Shown: piece by piece, positions 1 through 10,032 of the stretch
Position numbering within the stretch: the stretch's first letter is position 1
Layout: each line of letters starts with the position of its first letter
NCBI RefSeq assembly: GCF_020379485.1
Contig: NC_063452.1
Location: 28,154,770-28,218,769, forward strand
Direction: 5' to 3'
DNA: 64,000 nt
Origin: Brassica napus
Taxonomy: Eukaryota > Streptophyta > Magnoliopsida > Brassicales > Brassicaceae
Program-made: the position numbers and the translations under genes
The notes under the pieces: model-generated
The model's database searches: none
What the model was told of the DNA's origin: nothing
What the model saw: only the letters and a program-made list of their open reading frames with translations

Positions 1-1
1 G

Positions 2-421
2 CTAATAATATGCATGAGATAAGATCAGTATAGGTGGTGAAACCTTTTTTTCTGTATTGCTGTTGCAGCAACACGTTGCTAGAATGGAATGTGGAGAAAG
101 TCTTTTCCAACAAATCCTTCTTTGTTACAGTCTCACCACAAAGTCTCATATTGGAGACAATTTTGAATAGAGCTGAGTTATATTCATCCACGGTTTTAAA
201 ATCCTGGATTCTCAGATGTTTCCAATCATATGTAGCCTTTGGTAGTAACACCGTTTTCTGGTGATCATATCTCCGCTGTAAAGCGGTCCAAAGTTCTAGA
301 GGATTCTCAATAGTGAGATACTGATCTTTTAGACCCTCAGTGAGATGATGGCGGATAATACTTATTGCCATGTATAAATTTTTGTCATTCTCTTTATTCC
401 CCTCGATGATAGCATCACACG
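2..421 (-). pseudogene. Copia gag (UBN2-type) fragment, N-terminus missing
   Basis: The minus strand is open throughout and encodes the gag_UBN2 type of Copia capsid protein. Visible landmarks are LELWTALQRRYDHQKTV, YDWKHLRIQDFK, VDEYNSALFKI, LLEKTFSTFH and NVLLQQQY, in the order normal for this family. The family normally begins about 35 residues earlier. Here the frame runs into unrelated leader sequence with a stop near 424, so the N-terminus is deleted. The C-terminal zinc knuckle and pol lie beyond the left edge. It would act in particle assembly of a retrotransposon; as it stands it has no start codon. Confidence 0.85.
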
Positions 422-424
422 GCT

Positions 425-1797
425 ATGGGGATGATATGCAATGAGGCCACACGGCCTAGGTGATATATGATGCATAGCAAACTTAGGATTTAGATGATCT
501 ATATGCAGCAAGATTATTATGCACTAAGGCCACACGGCCATACTATCAAGATACAAACAAGGCCACACGGCCACGGTGCAATTACTAGCATACGAATTCA
601 CTAAGGGTTATATAGCAATTTAGCTTTTAATCAAAGGCAATGAATCGGAATTAGGGTTTATGCGGATTTAGGGTTTCAGAAACAAGTCTTGTCAACTTAG
701 GGTTTAGGCTTTCTGATTAGGGTTTAAAAACAATTAATCTAGCCACTGATCCTAAACTTCAAATTAATTTAGAAATCTAGCAATTAAATTTAGCAGTATG
801 CGATTTTAAGGTTTCAAAGCCTTTAAGGCTTCATATTCGATATTAGGGTTTTTAGAAAACAGGTTATGAGATCAATCAAACTATCAACCTAACTCTCAAT
901 CAACAAGATCAATCAAAACAAATAAGAATCAAACATGCTTCAATTCGGATTTAGAACATGCTATTTAGGGTAAAACGAATTTAGGGCTTTCAGAAAACAG
1001 AAACAGATCAGAAGGTAAAATATTCTAGCAACCTAACCTCAAAACATGAAAAGATTTAATCAAACAAGAACAATCATCAAAACAGATTCACATTAGGGTT
1101 TAGGGTTTTGATTCGATTTCTAGCAATTTTAGGGTTTACGTTTTATGGGTTTTGATTTAATCATAGATCAAGGGAGATTTAAGCACACAATATGATCATT
1201 GGATCATAGGGTTTTGAGATTCAAAACCGATTAGGGTTTTGAGTTTAATTGATCAATAGATCAATCTCGATTTAGGGTGTGGGGATCGAACTTTTAGAGC
1301 TTCGATTTACTCCTTAGGGTTTGATCTATTATCCTATGGCTTTTATCATAAAGATTAGGTTTTATGGTTTCATTCTTTATCAATCAACCCAATTCAATTC
1401 ATATGTTCTTAGAATTCGAATTACCTTTAGCTTAGTTGATTGTTGAAACCGGACCACCAAATAATGAACCTCGAGCTGGACAGTAACGGGACGCGAGCTG
1501 GCCTGGAACGGATTGAGGCTGAGATCGCGAGCGGCTGATCGTTGAACGGGAGCTGTTGCTGTCGGATCGCGAGCGGCTATGATGCGAACGGGACGCTTGC
1601 TGTCTGGAACGCGAGCTGTCCTGGATCAAGAGCTGAGGCTGAATTCGTCTGAGTTGAGATCGTCTGAAGCTGAGACGGGAACGCGGGGTTGCTGATCGGA
1701 AACACGTAGGATCGGGATGCAATCGGGGTTAGGGTGTTCACCGGGTAGGATTAGGGTTTATCGATTTTTGGTTTTAGCTTTAGGGTTTTAGAGGCTA
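425..1797 (-). repeat. Copia leader with GGCC palindromes and telobox-like motifs
   Basis: This non-coding stretch lies between the PBS and gag. Its gag-proximal part (about 440-575) repeats AAGGCCACACGGCC-like palindromic units at least three times. The rest holds a dozen or more scattered TTAGGGTTT motifs (for example 651, 698, 716, 1092, 1127, 1230, 1748, 1780), which read AAACCCTAA on the element's own strand. They are spaced irregularly and are not a telomeric array. About 1432-1722 is GC-richer with repeated GGGACGCGAGCTG-like words; the open minus frame there has no recognisable domain. Confidence 0.6.
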
Positions 1798-1811
1798 TCG
1801 TGCTGATAACG

Positions 1812-2055
1812 TGTTATAAAACTAAGGAGAATAGTTTGTATATTTATTCATAAAATAGTATGGTTCATTTATATAAGGATTACAAGATATAGAAATATGA
1901 AAATTATCCAAAACCTAATCCAACTAGGATTAGGAAAACTACTAAGACAAGAGAAAGGAAAAACATCCCAAAGACTTAGCCGCCTATGTGTATGAGCCGA
2001 GTATGGTTTTGAAAGATGGTATGGTTATGGGCTATCCACAATATGATTTATAACG
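1812..2055 (-). repeat. 5' LTR of the left Copia element
   Basis: The segment starts TGTTATAAAACTAAGG on the plus strand right after the PBS-like sequence and ends near TTTATAAC, which matches the inverted termini of the complete Copia LTRs further right (TGTTATGAAA to TTTATAACA). The outer terminal base differs from the expected A. It is about 244 bp and directly precedes the GAE promoter, about 320 bp upstream of the GAE start codon. Confidence 0.6.
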
Positions 2056-2372
2056 GAATCCGGATAGTGATCCGAACGGAATATCCAGATCTAAGAACAC
2101 ATTAAAATCATTAGCCTTGAAAGGCAATCAAGATACAGGATTAAATCCAATATAATCTCTGACAGCTAAATTACCATGACTTGAAGATTTAACCAAAAAT
2201 ATATAGTTTTAATCATAGATAAATCAATTATGAATAAAGCCACGTAGAGAGAGAGAAGTACAAGTAAAAGAAGTCTCTTCTTCGTTCCCGGAATATCCTC
2301 ATTTTGACTTGCTCCTCCATCGTTGCTCTCTACCACCCAACAACCCTAACCCTAATCGATTCGCCGGCCGAA
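2056..2372 (+). promoter_or_regulatory. GAE promoter and 5' UTR
   Basis: Only about 317 bp separate the Copia LTR from the GAE start codon. The stretch holds an AT-rich TATA-like run near 2197-2206 (AAAAATATATAG), a CCACGTAG G-box-like core near 2240, a GA-rich patch (2247-2258), a pyrimidine-rich leader and two telobox-type AACCCTAA repeats just before the start (about 2341-2356). These are typical of a housekeeping plant promoter with a short untranslated leader. The older upstream promoter has been displaced by the retroelement. Confidence 0.5.
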
Positions 2373-3680
2373 ATGTCTCACCTTGACGATCTTCCTTCCA
2401 CTCCCGGAAAGTACAAGACCGATAAAGCCCTCCCGTACGGAATCCTCCACCACCACCGTTACCTCCGCCTCTCGAAACCCACGCTCTGGGCCTCTCTCTT
2501 CCTCGCTCTCTTCCTCTTCTACCTCCTCTTATCCCCTCCCCCGACCCCTTCTCGCCGCAGCCTCAACGACTCATCCCTCTCCGCCGCTAAATACGGCGGC
2601 TCTCAGTGGGAGAAACAAGTCCGCAAATCCGCCCATCCCAGGTCCCGCGGCGGTTTAACCGTTCTGGTCACCGGCGCCGCCGGATTCGTCGGAACCCACG
2701 TCTCGATCGCGCTGCGGAGACGCGGCGACGGGGTCCTGGGCCTCGACAATTTCAACCGGTACTACGATCCGAAGCTGAAGCGAGCGAGACAAGGGCTTCT
2801 GGAGAGATCGGGAGTCTTCGTCGTGGAAGGAGACATAAACGACGCCGTTTTGCTGAAGAAGCTCTTCGACGTCGTCCTCTTCACGCACGTGATGCATCTA
2901 GCCGCTCAAGCGGGCGTTCGTTACGCGATGCAAAACCCTGGATCGTATGTGAACAGCAACATCGCTGGGTTCGTGAATCTGCTCGAAGTATCGAAAGCTG
3001 CGAATCCTCAGCCTGCGGTTGTCTGGGCTTCTTCTAGCTCTGTTTACGGTCTCAACAAGAAAGTGCCCTTCTCGGAGATAGACCGTACGGATCACCCCGC
3101 GAGCTTATACGCGGCCACGAAGAAAGCAGGCGAAGGGATAGCTCATACTTACAACCACATCTACGGTTTGTCGCTAACCGGTCTGAGATTCTTCACGGTT
3201 TACGGGCCTTGGGGGAGACCAGACATGGCCTACTTCTTCTTCACTAAGGATATACTCAAAGGGAAGACGATTACGGTGTTCGAGTCTCCTGATAAAGGTA
3301 GTGTCGCTAGGGACTTCACTTACATTGATGATATTGTGAAAGGCTGTTTAGGTGCGTTGGATACTGCTGAGAAGAGTACTGGTAGTGGTGGGAAGAAGAA
3401 AGGTCCTGCTATGTTTAGGATTTACAATCTGGGGAATACTTCGCCTGTTCCTGTTACTAAGCTTGTGAAGATATTGGAGAAGCTGTTGAAGATGAAAGCT
3501 AAGAAAAAGGTCATGCCTTTGCCGAGGAATGGGGACGTTGAGTTCACTCATGCGAACATCACGTTGGCGCAGAGTGAGATTGGGTATAAACCTGCGGTTG
3601 ATCTTGAGACGGGTTTGAAGAAGTTTGTGAAATGGTATATGGGGTTTTACTCTGCCTCGAAGAAGAAGAGTTCTTGGTGA
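2373..3680 (+). CDS. GAE: UDP-glucuronate 4-epimerase (GAE2/GAE3-like)
   Basis: An intronless gene for a 435-residue type II Golgi membrane enzyme that interconverts UDP-glucuronate and UDP-galacturonate, the donor for pectin. After a short cytosolic tail (MSHLDDLPSTPGKYK) comes one membrane segment at about residues 38-53 and a stem. The catalytic short-chain dehydrogenase domain follows, with NAD-binding G101-x2-G104-x2-G107, the serine run SSSS at 220-223 and the YxxxK pair Y246/K250. Length, single exon and sequence fit Arabidopsis GAE2/GAE3 best. A longer in-frame start at 2304 exists, but all family members begin at the MSHLDD-type methionine, so 2373 is chosen. No break or missing catalytic residue is seen, so the gene is likely functional. 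Confidence 0.95.
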   Translation: MSHLDDLPSTPGKYKTDKALPYGILHHHRYLRLSKPTLWASLFLALFLFYLLLSPPPTPSRRSLNDSSLSAAKYGGSQWEKQVRKSAHPRSRGGLTVLVTGAAGFVGTHVSIALRRRGDGVLGLDNFNRYYDPKLKRARQGLLERSGVFVVEGDINDAVLLKKLFDVVLFTHVMHLAAQAGVRYAMQNPGSYVNSNIAGFVNLLEVSKAANPQPAVVWASSSSVYGLNKKVPFSEIDRTDHPASLYAATKKAGEGIAHTYNHIYGLSLTGLRFFTVYGPWGRPDMAYFFFTKDILKGKTITVFESPDKGSVARDFTYIDDIVKGCLGALDTAEKSTGSGGKKKGPAMFRIYNLGNTSPVPVTKLVKILEKLLKMKAKKKVMPLPRNGDVEFTHANITLAQSEIGYKPAVDLETGLKKFVKWYMGFYSASKKKSSW

Positions 3681-4747
3681 GCTCTCTCTCACTTTCTACT
3701 CTCTACTCAACTCATGGTCTCAGTTTATGGTTGAACTTCGAGTCCTTGCATCGCTGATGAAGATTGGCTCTACTTTTAATGGACAAACATTTGGTTATCT
3801 CAACATAAAAGCTACCTACGTATTTTGCATTGGTTCTGTATTGGTAGATTTTTCTTCATTTGTTTGCTAGTAGATTTTGAGCAATGTACAGCTTCAGGAC
3901 TTTAGGTGTGTTTTGGAAACTTAATTGTCTCAATATCGGAAGAATAAAATCAGCTTTGAGAGTTTGATGCATATGCACTCTGTAGTAAATCAATCTATTA
4001 TGTTTGTTAACTTGTTTCTTGTGAATTGCCCATCTTTATAATGTTATATGCCTATAGATTCGTAAAAACCGCAAAAACTAATTTTCTCGTCACCGCACCA
4101 ACACATATTAGGTATTCTCAAAGTTTTTACTCTTGTTTGGCAACCATATGTCCCACTCATGTGGGAATAACCCGGAATTTGACTCATTAGGCGAAAAAGA
4201 TTTCAAAAGAAGAAAATGGATGAAAGCAAAGGGGATAAGGGATTGGGAAAATAGAAGAAATGGGGAAAACTCAAATATATGGTTTACATAGAATGTTAGG
4301 TTAGTTTGGCGGGGTGTGATATTTTAGAATTTTTGTGGAATTTTTTTAGGAAATTGAGTTGGAAGTTTTTTTTTTGTTCAAATAGGAAAAAACTCAAAAA
4401 CATTTTACCTAAATTTGTAGTTTCACTAAAATCGTCAAAGTTATATTTCTATGTTTTAGTTTTTTTAAGTTATAATGTGTTTAAAATACATATATTACGG
4501 TTGGCCGATGATTTTCAATCTTACTTAATCATTTTTTTTCTAATAATGTTATAATATATGCAGACCCGGTTTAAAAATTGTTTGGGCCTTGTGCGATGAT
4601 ATAAAAAACAGAAACAAACTATGGTGTATTACTTATTTTTGTGAAATTTTGGACTTTATTTTGCAAATTTTTAGAAACTTTGGACCCTAAAATATTAAGG
4701 GAGATTTAGCGTAATACATCAATCGGAAGCCAAAATTTTGAGACTCA
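3681..4747. other. GAE 3' UTR and AT-rich intergenic DNA
   Basis: The first roughly 300 bp after the stop codon are probably GAE 3' UTR (an AATAAAA signal lies near 3943). The rest is AT-rich and holds only short, unsupported reading frames. No known repeat or RNA gene is recognised. Confidence 0.5.
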
Positions 4748-5546
4748 CACCTGACAAGACTTTAAGGTAAATTATTGTACTTTTTGTGCCTTGAAATACC
4801 AAAATTGTCCATATCTTCTTCTTCTCCTTCTTCATTAATCTTCTTCTCCATCTCAAATTCATACAATTTTTATTCTAGTTTTGCTGATGTAGGATCTTCC
4901 ACAATAATTCAATGCTCATATAATTTGGAATAATTTGTACTCACTTCTTCTCAATTTGCATATATGTTGGATCCTCCACAGAATCTTCCAGATTTTAACC
5001 CTTGCAATGAACTTCATTATTACAATCAACTCTTCAAATCCACATTAACCAATTTCATTTATGAATCTCTTAATCACCGTCATTTTCCGCTATAATCTTA
5101 ATATCACCTCAATCCACATCATAACAACAAACACTGGTTTATTAATATACACCTGACAAGACGTAAAAGTAAATTACTGTACTTTTTGTGCCTTGAAATG
5201 CCAAAATTGCCCATACCTTCTTCTTCATTAATCTTTTTCTCTATCTCAAATTCATACAAATTTTTATTCTAGTTTCGCCGATGTGGAATATTCCACAAAA
5301 ATTCAACGCTCATTTCAACTGGAATAATTTTCACTCACTTCTTCTCAAACCTGCATATATGTTGGATCCTCCACAGAAACTCCCAGATTTTAATCCTTGC
5401 AATGAATTTCATTGTTATAATAAACTCCTCAAATCCACTTTAACCAATTTCATCTATGAATCTTTTAATCACCGTCATTTTTTCGCTCTAGTCTTAATAT
5501 CACTTCAATCCACATCATAACATCAGACACTGGTTTATTAATATAC
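4748..5546. repeat. Tandem duplication, period about 402 bp
   Basis: Two diverged copies lie head to tail: 4748-5149 and 5150-about 5546. Each begins CACCTGACAAGAC, contains the phrase TTTTTGTGCCTTGAAAT about 40 bp in, a TTCTTCTTC patch and ATATATGTTGGATCCTCCACAG, and ends ACTGGTTTATTAATATA. The two copies differ at many positions, so the duplication is old. Short reading frames within are not conserved between copies, so I infer no gene. Confidence 0.85.
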
Positions 5547-6404
5547 TAAGAAGATAACTTAATTGTTATTGGTTAATTTTCATGTTAGTTGGATAAGGAA
5601 CCAATGACGATTCTTTAGGAAATAGATAACAATTGGGAAACAACTAACAAAAATATTATCAACACTAAAAAAAATCAATACTACACTTAAAAATGAATAT
5701 TTATTATTTGGTATCAAATCATATATCAGCTAAGAAATCACGTATCATATAACAATTCACGTATCTACTAATATATCATGTAAAGATTCATGCATCAACT
5801 AATTAATTATGTATCATAAAAATGCATCCGCTAAAAAACTATGTATTGTTTACTAAACCATGTATCAATTAAAGAAATCTATTTTGTACCATTTAATCAG
5901 TCATTTATTAATTAGTCGTAATTTATTTGTAACAGCTAATAACATATGTATCAATTATAAACAACTAGGGTTGGCCCGCCCGTAATAAAAACTATTTTAT
6001 ATAAATATATATTAATTTATGAAGCATTTAAAAAATCAGCGTGGAATGAAAACGATTTTATGAAATCATAAACGAATAAATAATGAATAGAATTCTGAGA
6101 CATGGATACAAATTTATTTTTAGGTCCGTTGTTTGGTTATATATGTGAATTATAAATTTTAAGGGATCGCTTTTTTAGAATATAAGGAGATGGTAACTTA
6201 GAGTCTTTGTATTTGGGTAAGTTTATAATACAGTACCTAAAATGGTCCGAAAGAGAGCAGTGTTTAGATGTGATTTATGCTGAACAACTAATTTTATTTG
6301 GCTTATATAATAAGTTGGGAAGAGGTTTTAGTGTTTTACATTTTCTACTATTGATGCTTGACTTTTGGTATGGTTATCATTCTTTCCTTAATTACTTTTA
6401 CTTA
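5547..6404. other. AT-rich intergenic stretch
   Basis: Strongly AT-rich, with repeated words such as ATGTATCA and ACGTATC around 5700-5950. A short GC island GGCCCGCCCG near 5972 resembles the edges of some plant repeats but no matching partner was found. No coding support is seen up to the abrupt start of the Copia RT fragment near 6405. Confidence 0.4.
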
Positions 6405-7977
6405 CGTTCAAGTACAAATCAAGACTGGTGGCTAAAGGATACATTCAACTGCATAGTATTGATTTCGAGGAAGTGTTCGCGCCCGTGGCACGCATTGAAA
6501 CCGTCAGGTTTATCATTGCACTAGCAGCTTCACGAGGATGGGAGATTCACCACTTAGATGTCAAGACCGCGTTCCTTAATGGAGATTTAAAAGAAGTAGT
6601 GTTTGTAAGCCAACCTGAAGGCTTCGAAGTTAAAGGTCAGGAGCATAAGGTATACAAACTCAATAAAGCCCTATATGGTCTAAGACAAGCCCCAAGAGCT
6701 TGGAATGAGAAGCTAAACAAGGTTCTTGAGAAGTTAAACTTCAATCGGTGCTCGAAAGAACCTTCCTTGTACCGCAAGCAACAGAAAGATCGCCTTCTCC
6801 TAGTTGCCGTATACGTTGACGATCTACTGGTTGCAGGCTCCGACCAAGACATGATAAGTGAGTTCAAAAAGGAGATGTCAAGTAACTTTGAGATGAGTGA
6901 TCTCGGGCTATTAACTTACTACCTTGGAATCGAAGTGTGCCAAGAGAAAGGAAAAATAACTTTGTGTCAGTCAAGATATGCAAATAAAATCTTGACTGAA
7001 ACAGGTATGTTCGAGTGTAATGCTACACAAACACAGATGGAGTTTGGTTTAAAGGTCTCAAATGCTGAAGAAGAAGAGAGTATTGACGAAAAGGATTATA
7101 GGCGAAAGATTGGATGTCTTCGCTATTTACTCACACGCGCCCAGACCTTGCGTTCTGTGTAGGACTACCTAGCAGGTACATGCACGATCCCAAAAGATCC
7201 CATGGAGCCGCGTTGAAGCACGTCCTGAGGTATCTTAAAGGATCAACGACACTAGGCCTCGTATACAAGCAAGCGACTGCAATGGAGATCCAAGGCTTTA
7301 GTGATTCAAGCCATAATATTGATGATGATGGTGGTAGGAGTGCTACATGCCACATCTTTTACTTGAATGATTGTCCTATCACTTGGTGTTCTCAAAAACA
7401 AAAGACAGTAGCACTATCATCTTGTGAAGCTGAGTTTATGGCTGCAACTGAAGCTGCAAAACAAGCCATATGGCTTCAAGATTTGCTCGAAGAGGTTACG
7501 GGTCAACCAAGGCAAAAGATAGTGGTGCGGCTTGATAACAAATCGGCTATTGCCCTCACCAAAAATCCGGTCTTCCACCGTCGGAGTAAGCATATACACA
7601 AGCGCTATCACTTCATTCGGGAATGCATCGAGAACGAGCAAGTTGACGTCCAACATGTGCCAGGAGCAGAACAAAAGGCAGACATGTTAACTAAAGCTTT
7701 GGGAAGAATCAAGTTCAAGGAAATGAAGGATCTTGTTGGAGTTCTAGATATTGAAGAAGTTAACTTTAAATTTAAGGGGGAGAATGTTGGAGATAAACAT
7801 AAAGATAACATAAAGTTAAGTTACACCAATCCTAATGAGTATAGGATTGGAGAAAAAAAAGAAATATGTGTTCCTAATGAGTTTAGGAAATATAGTCTCT
7901 ATATAAAGAGTTGCAAGAGTGTTGCATACCTTTGTGAGAGTTTTAGAGATTGTGTGTTTTGTGTGGTTAAGCTTTGA
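6405..7977 (+). pseudogene. Ty1/Copia reverse transcriptase-RNase H fragment, frameshifted
   Basis: The match begins abruptly near 6405 with the RT N-terminal landmark KYKSRLVAKGY. It goes on with FAPVARIETVR, the HLDVKTAFLNGDL block, YGLRQAPRAW and the catalytic YVDDLLVAG. RNase H follows with ALSSCEAEFMAATEA, LDNKSAIALTKNPVFHRRSK and a tail before a purine tract. Gag, protease and integrase are absent. A single-base deletion near 7130 breaks the frame between RYLL and HTRPDLAF. After RNase H the frame drifts into the LTR and stops at 7977. It is a 5'-truncated, inactive copy, and its left edge is not an LTR boundary. Confidence 0.9.
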
Positions 7978-8190
7978 GTGATTCTTAAACTAATAAAGAA
8001 GAGTTTCTTTGTATCGAGTTCATACAATCTTTAGGCTTACAGAAGCAACCATGAATCTTCCTCTCCACTTGGTGTAAATTACTTTCTTCTTTTATCTATT
8101 AACAGCTTGTCTTTAGCTTTTTTTCTCTAAAGTCAAAGTCATAACTTTTTGTTATTTCTCCCTCTCTCTCTCATAGCTGAAGTTTCATGT
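7771..8190 (+). repeat. Polypurine tract and 3' LTR of the truncated Copia
   Basis: The purine run TTTAAGGGGGAGAATG (7771-7786) is a typical polypurine tract and overlaps the LTR start TGTTGGAGATAAAC at 7785. The LTR contains a TATA box TATATAAAG (7900-7908) and an AATAAAG polyadenylation-type signal near 7991. The right end is uncertain because the downstream LTR part is duplicated; 8190 is an estimate. Confidence 0.65.
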
Positions 8191-8201
8191 CTTGTCTGCC
8201 C
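7908..8201 (+). repeat. LTR-derived direct repeat, copy 1
   Basis: This segment starts GAGTTGCAAGAGTGTTGCA just after the LTR TATA box and ends GTCTGCCC. It is nearly identical to 8412-8719, with a few substitutions and small indels. The two copies flank a 138-bp fragment of the TNL gene found at 18096-18233. Confidence 0.85.
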
Positions 8202-8333
8202 CTACATCTGTTTGCTCCATCGATCATTCTAATGAATTCCTCGTTTTACATTACAGTGGCTACTGCTCTCGCGGTTGCACTTTTCTGTGTACTTGGTATA
8301 CAAAAAACCCAGACCAGTGGAGCCTTCGTCATC
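8197..8333 (+). pseudogene. Orphan 5' fragment of the TNL gene
   Basis: About 138 bp that match 18096-18233 almost perfectly (the one difference seen is A for G near 8218). The shared stretch covers the 5' leader and the first codons of the TNL gene, including the predicted N-terminal segment MNSSFYITVATALAVALF. Homology stops at GCCTTCGTCATC, before the TIR domain. The near identity means a recent copy, about 9.9 kb from the source. It cannot encode a functional protein. Confidence 0.85.
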
Positions 8334-8411
8334 CCTTAGAATTGATTCGACAATCATTTATGCTACAACATTTGTCTTAGGAGCCTTGAAAACTCCTAAC
8401 ATCAATATACA

Positions 8412-8719
8412 GAGTTGCAAGAGTGTTGCAAGAGTGTTTTGTGGTTTTGTGAGAGTTTTAGAGATTGTGTGTTTTGTGTGGTTAAGCTTTGAGTGATTCT
8501 TAAACTAATAAAGAAGAGTTTCTTTGTATCGAGTTCATACAATCTTTAGGCTTACAGAAGCAACCATGAATTTTCCTCTCCACTTGGTGTAAATTACTTT
8601 CTTCTTTTATCTATTAACAGCTTGTCTTTAGCTTTTTTTTCTTTAAAGTCAAAGTCATAACTTTTTGTTATTTCTCTCTCTCTCTCTCTCATAGCTGAAG
8701 TTTCATATCTTGTCTGCCC
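8412..8719 (+). repeat. LTR-derived direct repeat, copy 2
   Basis: Second copy of the segment at 7908-8201, with an extra short repeat (GCAAGAGTGTT) near its start and a longer CT run near 8670-8692. It carries the same AATAAAG signal. Right of GTCTGCCC the two copies diverge, which marks the repeat boundary. Confidence 0.85.
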
Positions 8720-8867
8720 GACTAACTCCATATACCCCGTACCCCCTTAAATGAATTCTCACTGCCACATCTCTATTCTCTTTACCCTTTTATCCTTGCA
8801 CTCACCAAAATAGTCTTTCTCTATTTATTTCTTCAATTGAATAAACAACCACAATTCAACTACCTAC

Positions 8868-10032
8868 ATGGCCCACAAGACAACCTTAACCAATGAGAGC
8901 TCAGTTGGCCCACATATCATTCTTCTTCCTCGTACTCTCTCCTCCTCTTCAACCTCCATTGGCGATTTTGAAGCTCCTAAAACAGGTAAGTCTTATTCGT
9001 TTGAGATGATTTTTTTTTGTAAAATAACATTAAAATGTCGTGTATATCATGGGCAGTGTTTAAAATATACGATTTGATGAAATTTTGAGAGATTTAAAAC
9101 GATTTCAAAAACTGTGTTTAGGGCTTTCGGGCATTTTTTATGCCCGTTTTTGATGAATTTTTTGCTGAAAAGTTATTAAAACAAGTGTATATCTCGGCTA
9201 GTGTAAAAAAAAAAAGATCCAATGAAAATTATGAGAGATTAAAAAAGATTTTGAAAACTGTGTTTAGAGATTTTGGGTATATTTTATGTGTGTTTTGATG
9301 ATTTTCTGTGTGAAATTTCATTTAAGATGAATTATACATCATTGGTAATGTAAAATCCTAACAATATCGTCCTAAAAACGGATTAGTTAGTACAAGGATA
9401 AGTTATGGGTATTACTGGTATAACTAGTTTTACTAAGGCAAAATAGTTTTACTGGAAATACTAGGATTACTATATTTATATTTCTTACTAGTATTTCTAG
9501 TATTACTATATATAGTACTGAATTAAATTAGTATTAGTAAGAGAAGATTGTACGGTGTGAGAATTAATTCTAAGCATCTTAATAATGATAATTCTAATGA
9601 TATTCTATTTTATTTCAAGAAAAAATGCAAAATCCGCCTTGTACAATCATTTGTTTTGATTACGGAGGATATTATATGAAGGATAGGGCTGAAATAAAAT
9701 GGATATCGAGAGATGCTGAAGGAGAAGATGAAATTCACACGATTGTGTTGAAGAAATCAGCGGAGGAGGTCACATACTTTGCTTTGGTTGAGCGTATTTG
9801 CAGAAAGTTAAAGGTAGATGAATCTAAGATGGAAGCGAAGCTTAGTTACTTTCCAATGGTATTGTATTCAAATAATCCATCATATATCTGGAATGATGAA
9901 GACGTTTTTGGTTATCTACTGCAAGTTAATCATAAGCTAGTTAGCAAAAAAAAAAAAGTTAATCATGAGCAGTGTATAAGTGTTCCACATGTGGAGTTCA
10001 ACAATGATATAGACAAAGTTGATTATGTGTAA
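8868..10032 (+). CDS. Possible two-exon gene with MULE N-terminal-like domain
   Basis: Two open segments join in frame if a consensus intron is removed. Exon 1 is 8868-8985, ending CAG before GTAAGT. Exon 2 is 9620-10032, after TTTCAAG. The predicted product has 176 residues: a Ser/Thr-rich leader, then MQNPPCTIICFDYGGYYM and an acidic segment resembling the PB1-like N-terminal domain of plant Mutator (MuDR) transposases (an I-C-x-Y-G-G start, later KLSYFPM and a D-E-D-V-F block). No transposase core, zinc finger or terminal repeats follow. It may be a transposase relic or a small derived gene. The splice sites are my inference. Confidence 0.4.
9050..9330. repeat. Imperfect duplication inside the predicted intron
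   Basis: Two diverged units of about 160-180 bp follow each other. Each contains a GAGAGATTAAAA-type phrase, then AAAACTGTGTTTAG, then a TTTTATG(C/T) phrase and GTTTT(T)GATGA. They lie in the predicted intron of the 8868-10032 gene. Confidence 0.6.

Larger units (their letters stand above)
1..2055 (-). mobile_element. Ty1/Copia retrotransposon, 5' half, minus strand
   Basis: Read on the minus strand the order is LTR (2055-1812), a primer-binding-type sequence CGTTATCAGCACG (1811-1799), a long leader (about 1797-425) and a gag fragment (about 421-1) that leaves the window. The LTR/PBS junction is the same kind as in the complete Copia element at 12371-18026, so the two are related. The LTR outer edge near 2055 reads CGTTATAAATC on the minus strand where TGTTATAAATT is expected, so the first base is probably mutated. 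The 3' half and second LTR lie outside the window, so the target-site duplication cannot be checked. Confidence 0.75.

Noticed and set aside
640..1330. Interstitial telomere array
   Set aside because: TTAGGGTTT words are separated by unrelated sequence of varying length and are not in tandem.
1432..1722. Minus-strand Ser/Arg-rich protein (96 codons)
   Set aside because: Lies in the Copia leader between PBS and gag, made of short repeated words, with no domain.
2304..2372. Longer N-terminus of GAE from an upstream ATG
   Set aside because: The extra 23 codons have no counterpart in the family, whose proteins start at the methionine coded at 2373, and they overlap telobox-type leader sequence.
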